Shown one piece after another: positions 56,691 to 64,000 of a stretch of 64,000 nt of DNA. Position numbers and translations under genes: made by a program. How positions within the stretch are numbered: position 1 is the stretch's first letter; every line of letters starts with the position of its first letter. Location of the stretch: the NCBI RefSeq assembly GCF_040954645.1, contig NC_092807.1:84758608-84822607 (forward strand). The letters are read 5' to 3'. The notes beneath the pieces are model-generated. The model was not told the DNA's origin, made no database searches, and saw nothing but the letters and a program-made list of their open reading frames with translations. The DNA comes from Diabrotica undecimpunctata (lineage: Eukaryota > Arthropoda > Insecta > Coleoptera > Chrysomelidae).

Positions 56691-57890
56691 CACACATAAA
56701 TGAAAAAAAAATTACTTAAGATTGCAAAAGAGAAATACACCTATAATGTTGAAGGTTATGCACTATCTTTGGAAGACGAAGTAATGAACGAATGGAAAAA
56801 CTACATTAAATACTTGTTTCAGGATGACTATGAATCACTTAGGTTCAAATACGGGAGTATTAATCTTAAAAGCTGAAGTTGAAAAAACCATAAGCCCGCC
56901 CAAAACAACAAATCCAGTGAATTAGATTAAATAAACAAAGAATAGCTGAAATTCAATCGAATGTATGATACTATATAGTAAAATTCTATCCAACTAGTTA
57001 AAATCGATCTGTTTTCCTTTCCCTAAGAAACCAAACATTAAGAAATGTAGCGATTCTAGACTCATTAGTTTGAGTATGAGCTATGCCGTTAAAATACTGT
57101 TGCATATCATCCCAAACAAAATTAACAATAAATGCGATGAAATTATTGGTCAAAAGTATTTTGGGTTCAGAAGATGTCTTGAAAATATTGAACTTTTTCT
57201 ATGAAAATACTGCTTCAGCATTGTTGGAAAATTAGAAATCCTGTATACACGTGCTTCGTTGGTTTTGAAAAAGCATTTTATCGCGTACAGCATACCAAAT
57301 TAATTATTGCCTTGTAGTAATGATGACAAAGATAACTGCCTAACTAGATTACAAGGGCATCAAACTTGTTGCCAAATCTTACTGGAATCAAACAGCCATT
57401 ATCAGTGCAAACAACAAAGAATCGAAACCAATTAGTAGGGAATGAGGCGTAAGACAGGGACGTATACTCTCTCTCCCTTTATCTCTCTTTCTCTCTCTCT
57501 CTCTCTCACATACACACACCCTCTTCAACATAATAAAATCGAGGCATTTGAAATGTGGTTGTATCCAAGAATACTGAATGAACTCTAATAAATATAATTA
57601 AGAGACGTAGACTAAAATATCTTGGACATAATCAGAGGACCAAGATATGAGTTCCTTCGGCTAATTCTCAACGGTAAATTTTAAGGAAAGAAATGGATAT
57701 GGTGTAACAAACTCTCCTGATTGAGAAATTTGCGACAGTGGACAGGTTTAATAGCCGATTAATTACTACACGTAGCCACAGATTAACAGAACACAGAACT
57801 GGTCTGTTAATCTGTGACGTAGCCATCATTATTAGAATAATATAAGCATGGTAGTCGCCGACGTTTACTAGGAACATAGCCCCCTAAGAA
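56691..57890 (+). pseudogene. RTE-like LINE, RT and C-terminus, heavily decayed
   Basis: Plus strand: EVMNEWKNYIKYLFQDDYES (about 56780), AQNNKSSELD (RT start), YFGFRRCLGNIELF (57145), CFVGFEKAFYRVQHTKLIIA (57255-57310) and GMRRKTGTYTLS (the GVRQG-LSP position). After a CT-rich stretch comes IEAFEMWLYPRILNEL (57540), and then LRNLRQWTGLIAD (57720). Parts of the palm, including the catalytic box, are deleted at the CT tract. Confidence 0.72.
57468..57508. repeat. (CT)n microsatellite inside a LINE remnant
   Basis: CT-rich array followed by acacacacc; sits where the LINE RT catalytic region should be. Confidence 0.9.
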
Positions 57891-58214
57891 GATGTTTCGC
57901 GTCGGTACGTGACTGTTGATCGTATTATGGTGTTGTAGATTTTGATTTTGATACCTAATGAGAGAAATATTAACCTTATTAGATGTTGGATTGTAAAAAA
58001 AGATCTGTTTTCGTTCTACTATGTTGTCTTTGATCGTTGTTGTTTCTAGGAATGAATTCTTTGATCACCTTGAAGTTATGGTCATTTTTAACAATGTTTT
58101 GCTATCTTGCCTTATTTAATGTAGTTACTAATTTAAAACGGCAATGTATTTTATTTTATCTTTACTTATATTTAAAACGTGAGAAAATATTCCTAACTGC
58201 TACTGTTGACTGTG
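57891..58214. other. Spacer, nothing firmly recognised
   Basis: A minus-strand stretch KNDHNFKVIKEFIPR is faintly like a Penelope GIY-YIG C-terminus but too short to call. Confidence 0.4.
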
Positions 58215-59290
58215 CTACATGATCAGTAAAGGCGAGAAGGTGTCGGATGTAATGTCTTTATTTAGTTGCATGCACAATTGTTTCCATTGCTTTTTATTTT
58301 TTGCTTTGTTTCTTGCTTGTTCTTTGCTAATTCCTCTTGTCCCTATGATTGAAGTTACATTATCGTCCCATACCTTCATTGGCCCGCCACTTGTTCTTTT
58401 AATTTGTCTTCTCGCTTCCCATACTTGTTTAAGTGGTCTGTCGTGTTTCATTCTAATCATGTGTCCATACCATCTTAGTCGCGCCTCTTCAATTTTCTTA
58501 ATAATTGGTTGAACCTTAAGATGTTCTCTAACCACCTCATTTCCCCTCCTGTCTAATCTGGTTATGCCCATTATTCTTCTAAGAAACTTCATTTCTATGC
58601 TCTGTATTTTCAATCTTAATTTTTCAGTAAGCGGCCAACTTTCACTACCAAAAGGTAAAATCGGCACAAACACCGTCTTATAGATGGCCACTTTGGCTTT
58701 TTGGGATACACCTTTTTTGGGCAAAAGCGATTGCTTGGTACATCCGATCAGCACTTTCCATTCTCGAAATTATTTTAGTTTCTTCAGTTGCTCTGTTCTT
58801 TATTTGCACTACCAAGTATTTATAGGACTCGACTATTTCGAGTGTAATTCCGTTATTATTTATATTCAATTGTTTTCTATTTTTTCCGCATATTATTACT
58901 TTCATTTTATCTTCATTCATCCTTAAATTTTGTTTCATTAGTGCAGCGTTCCATATTTGTAAATTTCGATTAAATGCTTCTTCGTTTATTCCAAATATCA
59001 CAAGATCGTCTGCGTATGCGCACTCTGAAATCCACACCGCTTGAAATTTCTATGTTTGGAATATAGTGTCTTTAATTATGTCATCCAAGACGATCTTAAA
59101 TAGTATGGGACCTAGGACTCCCCGTTGACGTAAACCCTTATTTACTATAAACTCTTCGGATTCCATATTGTCGGTTTTGATTCAGTTCCATGTATGTCTG
59201 CATACACTCATAATGGCTTCCCTGAGTTTAACATTCACGCTTTTTTTGTTTTAAGCTTATGTCTATCACCTTTTTTGGAGTACTATCAAA
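58215..59290 (-). pseudogene. RTE-like LINE, 3' half
   Basis: Minus strand: YFEAFDSTPKKVIDISLKQK (about 59280), FIVNKGLRQRGVLGPILFKI (59150), ECAYADDLVIFGINEE (catalytic box, about 59010), then a frame change near 58720. After it comes KAKVAIYKTVFVPILPFGSE, MKFLRRIMGITRLDRRGNEV and LRWYGHMIRMKHDRPLK, ending LNKDITSDTFSPLLIM (stop at 58215). One clear frameshift plus a stop near 59040. 5'-truncated. Confidence 0.87.
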
Positions 59291-60880
59291 TGCTTCGAAA
59301 TATATTTGACTGAAGAATGTGCTGTAATGTTAAGAAATCTATGCATCTCAAGCATCTGATTATCATGCAAAGCGTATGAATATCTGAAATATCAATTCTC
59401 ACTCGGAGTCTATAATTTCTGGTACAATAACTAATTTTTGACAGCCTATACGAAATAGTCTATAAATAATCACGTCCCAATGACAAACATGGTGATCTGC
59501 AAGGCTGGTTAAATAAAAGATGGTTTTTGACACAACAGCTTGAATTTTAGCTATATTTACTGAATTCCTTTTGTAGTTAACTAAAACTTTGTTCAATCAA
59601 TTTTCTCTGTAATTTTTTTGTGTTGTATAGAAATATCTGCTTTTACAAGATCGCCATGAATTTCAGCTTTAAACACCAACAATATACTGATGACACGTAC
59701 TATATGAAGAGAGCAATTTACACGCGCCAAGATACGTGATAAGACTAGTTGAAGTACTGAAAGGAATTCTAAACGAGATACGAATGACATAATTTCAAGT
59801 TTTTTAACCGATTTGTCTTTTGTAGTACCTACTTACTCAATTAAACGTAACAAGGTCGGTACGACGTATGTACCTATACCGATTAGAACAGTTGTCATTG
59901 TGAAATATGGTTATAATCAATTCTTTTAATTAATTACTCGAGATAAAAGCAAACGGTGAAAGCTCGGATGGAGATAAAGTCACAAAAAACCAACAACTGG
60001 GATGATTCAACATTGAGGTTGTTACACAACGACTAGGCTTTTCATTTAACAAGTAACATATATTATATCGCTTTACATTATGATCGCTGTCACATTGTTA
60101 ATGGTTTTCTAGACTTGCATCACGTTTTGGTTAATGGATCTTTAGAACTGGTATTAAACTATATGTTATAATAATTTAACAATGTAGACAAACCGAATTG
60201 TAACTAGTATTTCACAACAATACAAAGAATATAGTAGCTAAGGTTTCAAATTTCTTTTTGGGAATAATTTTTATTTAGAAGTTTATTCTGTAACGTTTTT
60301 ACTTACAGATCGAAGGCAGTTCGTCCTTGGACATAAAAACCCCTTTTAAAGTAAAGACGTGAAAATAGCGCTGTCAGTATTCAATTAAATGATTGAATTA
60401 ACATGGGGTTAATTTAAAAACGTGCAATGATATGATTCAACGATAATTAAAAAAAACTGGTAGTTAAAAAAAATTTGCAGTGGACTTAGAACCCAAAATA
60501 ACCCCAAAGCACAATATAACGGAATAAAAATAATAATGGAAAAATTTATTTTTAATTGTTTGTATAAGGTTAAAATAGAACTTTATTACCTGTATAATAC
60601 CGTCAACTCAAGCAAACTACGCGATTAGGAAATAATATTTTAACTAAAGCTTAAAAGACCTGCTTAAATCCAAACTTATTTTTGGATATTTCATTTTTGT
60701 CATATATCCGTTTATCAATTAATATTTCCCGTGTTTGAATGTTGTCAATAAGTAATAATAACGAGACCTTGAGAAAAACGTAATTAGAGTAAACTTTATA
60801 GCTTTTTCATACTCTAATGAAACATACCTGGCGGATCTTAAGAGCTATCACATTTTACTTATTTTTAATTTGTCTTGAGT
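59291..60880. other. AT-rich spacer, nothing recognised
   Basis: No ORF above 65 codons and no motif seen. Confidence 0.5.
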
Positions 60881-62345
60881 GAAATATCTTTAATTTTTCT
60901 TATCAGCTTCTCTTGGCTAACTCTTGTTTCTTCCCACCCCGAATGGCTGTTAGGTTTTCGTGGGCAGACGGGTCACTATATTTGCTTCTACTACACACTC
61001 TAAGAAGGCCTACGGGAAACTACCTAGAGCCTAACTTTCCCAAGAAACAATCACGGAAATGACTGACAAATACAACAGCCCCGAGTATGGGCGCTCCTTA
61101 AATGAAGCAGGGGTTCTAAAAATCTCCCGATCAGTTAGAAGCATAAATACATTTTCTGATAAAAGAAGAACAGGTACATGGAATGTAAAAATCATGTACG
61201 AACCAGGAAAGGTTCACAACATCATAAAAGAAATAAATCACCTAAATATAAGTATACTTGGAGTAACTGAACTGAGATGGCCAGAGTCTAGCAAAGTAAC
61301 TATAGACGATCACATTGTATACTGTTCAGGAGAAGATAGTTCAAAACACAAAAATGGTGTAGCCATAATTGTAACGAAGGAGACAGATAAAGCTGTAAAA
61401 AAACGTCATCATATTCTCAGACAGGATACTTCTGTTACAAATACTAAGAAAAACAATAAATGTGAATATATGGCATCCCTATGCACATACACAAGATTAT
61501 GAAGAAGAATAAATTGAAAAATTCTAGCGTGATTTAGAAAAAGTGTTAGAATCTATAAAGAAACATGACCTCAATATTATTATGGGAGATTTTAATGCGA
61601 AGATTGGCGAAGGTAAACAGAAAGTTATCATAGGAAAATATGGTCTGGGAATATGAAATGAAAGAGAAGTAATGTTAACAACTTTTTGTGTAGAAAAGTT
61701 ACTAGTAATGACAAACACAAAGTTCAAACTTTCAAAGCGTTGTCTTTACACTTAAAGATCACCAGTAGATACGTGTGATCAACCTCACCTGAACGTGTGG
61801 TTCGTAACCAAATAGACTTAATATGTATAAATAAAAGATGCTGATGCATTCAGTATTAGTAGACAAAACTTATCCAAAATATTTTGGTAGGAAAAAAAAC
61901 CGAGATTGAACTGACTTACGAGGACTAATAAGCAAACAGTTACTATTGGTCAAGAACAGTTGTCAAATGATACCGTAAAACAAGAAATAACCAGTGCATT
62001 AGAACAAAAAATAAAGTTGACCTCAAGCAAAGATTAAAGTACTGAGGAAAACTGGACGAGAATTAAAGATATATTCAAGACCATTCAAGAAACAAAATCA
62101 AGTGCAGTAAAAACAAGAAGAAAACAATTGTGGATGACAGCAAAAATACTTATACTCAGGGTTAAAGAAGAAAAATGAGAAATAAAGATAAAACAGTTTC
62201 ATAGTAAAAAAATGTAATGAAATTGAACAATATGAAAATAAACACGATACAAGAAATTAAAAGAGATCACCGGAATAAAACGGAAACAACTATCCCAAAG
62301 TTTAGAAGACAAAAACGGACATAGAATATTAGATCTTAAATTTTG
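60881..62345 (+). pseudogene. RTE-like LINE, 5' UTR and endonuclease, 3'-truncated
   Basis: A GC-richer leader (60930-61058, with cctacgggaaactacctaga) precedes Met at 61059. The frame to 61502 contains RRTGTWNVKIMYEPGKVHNI, ISILGVTELRWPESSK (catalytic E) and KNGVAIIVTKETDKAV. Then in another frame LEKVLESIKKHDLNIIMGDF and NAKIGEGKQKVIIGKYG (about 61540-61650). The linker around 61975-62150 includes QEITSALEQKIKL and KTRRKQLWMTAKIL. RT never starts. Keeping the 5' end but not the 3' end is the reverse of normal LINE truncation. Confidence 0.8.
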
Positions 62346-62439
62346 ATATCATTAAAATTTTGTGTAATGAAGGTAATAAATTCAAAAGGACCTTTTTAGA
62401 ATTTGCAAAAGTGATAATAATTTAAATAGTCTCCCAAGC

Positions 62440-62610
62440 CCCTAGACACTACTACACTATCACTAACAGTAGTAATGCATTGGTTAGTGAACAGTGACCT
62501 CGGAAGCCATGAAGAAGATATCAAAGAGGATCTCCAAAGCTTGGTGCAACGATAATCGATGCGGTTCAACTCGGAATACTATTGAGTTTAATATTAATTC
62601 TTATAATAGT
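62440..62610 (+). pseudogene. Diverged copy of the channel-like segment at 42 kb
   Basis: Nucleotide match to 41965-42090: cagtagtaatgcattggtta (62469-62488) against cagtagcaatacattgatta there, then gaagatatcaaagagg against gaagacatcaagagac, and attgagtttaatattaattc against gttgagtttgatattaactc. Small insertions and deletions break the frame. It ends before the hydrophobic stretch. Confidence 0.55.
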
Positions 62611-63495
62611 ATCTAGTTTTAATATATATCATTTTTCATATAAAAATGCTTGCACGTCACAATTTATATAAAGTGGCCTCACTTATATTTCAAATTTCCT
62701 TAGAGTTCTAATTTTCCTAACACAGCTAATAATACGAAACACATACAGAACTGCTCGATCTTTCATAAGCGTCAACATGATGTAATAATCAGAAAAATGT
62801 AATCATCATTATATTGGAAATTTTAGAATTTATATTTATATTAAATAACCAAAAATATTATTAATAATATAAATTTTATGAAATAACTTTGTGAGTCTAA
62901 TATTCCACAAAATAATAATTAATTAAATAGATAAGACAATTGTACGCAACTGATATATAGAAATATTTTTATTGACAGTTCAGTGTGTGGCAAAAGTGCA
63001 TAAAGTGTTGCCGTTTTTTAGAGTAAGAATTTTGTTTATGTTTTGATTTCTTAGACAATTTAGATTACTAGCTTTAAAAACTAATTATTGTTGTGTATTG
63101 TGATTGTGCTATGCCAAAACAAATAAATAGTCTGTAGAGAGCTGATAAGCTTTCATATAAGAAAAATTATTTTGAACAAGAAATAATGGCGGGACGTTTT
63201 TACTATTAAAGCCCTAAAAGACGTAAGTTTAAAATTTAGAATATATAATTTTCTATTAAAATGTTTTCTTATTTAGTAGTCTTAAAACTAAGTCTATTTA
63301 CTGTTAATATAATAGTTTGACAAATAGTTGACATTTTAAAAATTCCTCACTTACTAACTATTGTGATATTGTGATGTTTTGGCAATGCTCTGGGGTTCTG
63401 ACGTCGTAAATCTTGAATAACGTGCAAGCATTTTTATATGAAAAATGCTATATGCGAATATTAGACGCTTTTAGCAAAACCTTGCTATTACTCGG
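62611..63495. other. AT-rich spacer, nothing recognised
   Basis: No family motif. A 65-codon frame from 63496 runs into the 70-bp repeat and is not recognisable. Confidence 0.5.
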
Positions 63496-63615
63496 ATGAA
63501 ATCAAAGCCATATAGTATGGCATTGGAGCACGAATTAGTCAAACGTTTCGCGTCTGAATCGGAATCAATAGAACGATATCACAGTTATTTCAGTATCTCT
63601 AATTCGTCAGCCGTT

Positions 63616-63755
63616 CGAGCTGATTCCGATTTAAACCAAAAAATTAAGAAATATCCCAGGAGGATATGGAACACCCAACCAAAACCGAGCTGATTCCGAT
63701 TTAAACCAAAAAATTAATAAACATCCCAGAAGGATATGGAACACCTAACCAGAAC
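63616..63755 (+). repeat. 70-bp tandem repeat, two copies
   Basis: Units 63616-63685 and 63686-63755, each starting cgagctgattccgatttaaa, with a handful of substitutions between them (about 91 percent identical by eye). Confidence 0.9.
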
Positions 63756-63922
63756 CAAGGCTAGGCGCATTCAAGTGTGTGTTGGCACCGAGGTGCACCA
63801 ACATATTATTAATTTATTGTAAGCTTTTTCAATCATATTAAAATTTGATCTTTTGTTTATTTTGCTACTCTGTATAATTTTAAAGTATATGTTCAAAACA
63901 TAATAACTTAAAATGTCATTTA
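63756..63922. other. AT-rich spacer
   Basis: Nothing recognised. Confidence 0.5.

Positions 63923-63987
<65 letters not shown>
63923..63987. repeat. (TA)n microsatellite
   Basis: Pure TA array near the right edge. Confidence 0.97.
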
Positions 63988-63989
<2 letters not shown>

Positions 63990-64000
63990 GCTTTTTATCA

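Noticed and set aside
57891..58214. Possible third Penelope GIY-YIG remnant (KNDHNFKVIKEF)
   Set aside because: Too short, and the conserved core is not seen.

Overview
This is a repeat-dense, AT-rich stretch of an animal nuclear genome, almost certainly an insect. The grounds are the mix of RTE-like and I-like LINEs, Penelope-like elements, piggyBac, PIF/Harbinger, Tigger/pogo, long-TIR mariner, a Crypton-like recombinase and Ty3/gypsy elements, set among long (TA)n arrays. A beetle with a large genome would fit, but nothing in the sequence proves the order. I see no prokaryotic features, rRNA, tRNA or CRISPR. No complete host gene is visible. The only candidate for host coding sequence is a broken exon-like segment near 41.8-42.3 kb that resembles the N-terminus of a pickpocket (DEG/ENaC) channel, with a decayed partial copy near 62.4 kb.

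Layout. 0.3-3.6 kb: a Penelope-like element on the minus strand, split by an RTE-like LINE. 3.9-8.4 kb: fragments of an unnamed repeated gene, a hAT-like end, LINE pieces and a SINE-like insertion with clean target-site duplications. 9.5-10.5 kb: 3' part of a piggyBac. 10.7-13.2 kb: a LINE tail and a 2.08-kb mariner with TIRs of about 318 bp. 14.0-14.9 kb: a nearly perfect 462-bp tandem duplication. 15.0-17.4 kb: a complete Tigger/pogo element with an open 514-codon transposase and a short LINE 3' end nested in it. 18.2-19.3 kb: a LINE 3'-UTR-like insertion with a 14-bp duplication. 20-24.4 kb: LINE fragments. 24.4-25.2 kb: an internally deleted Harbinger keeping the N-termini of both its proteins. 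25.4-30.1 kb: LINE fragments and a piggyBac 5' end.

30.1-33.7 kb: a decayed Ty3/gypsy element whose gag, integrase and 3' LTR remain. Between pol and the LTR it carries an open reading frame for a macrodomain resembling the TARG1/OARD1 ADP-ribose hydrolase group. This is the most unusual cargo in the window. 35.8-40.1 kb: Jockey-like, Crypton-like, gypsy and RTE-like remnants. 42.7-43.2 kb: a second Penelope-like fragment. 47.0-51.9 kb: a near-full-length I-type LINE with ORF1 and an endonuclease/RT/RNase H ORF2, lightly broken. 52.2-55.4 kb: a near-full-length RTE-like LINE on the minus strand. 56.7-62.3 kb: three more LINE pieces. The end holds a 70-bp tandem repeat and a (TA)n array.

Nearly all coding sequence here is parasitic and decayed. 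Only the Tigger transposase, the macrodomain ORF and individual segments of the I-type LINE remain open over long distances. Translations and alignments were done by eye. Family names rest on remembered motifs, and element boundaries are exact only where TIRs or target-site duplications are stated.
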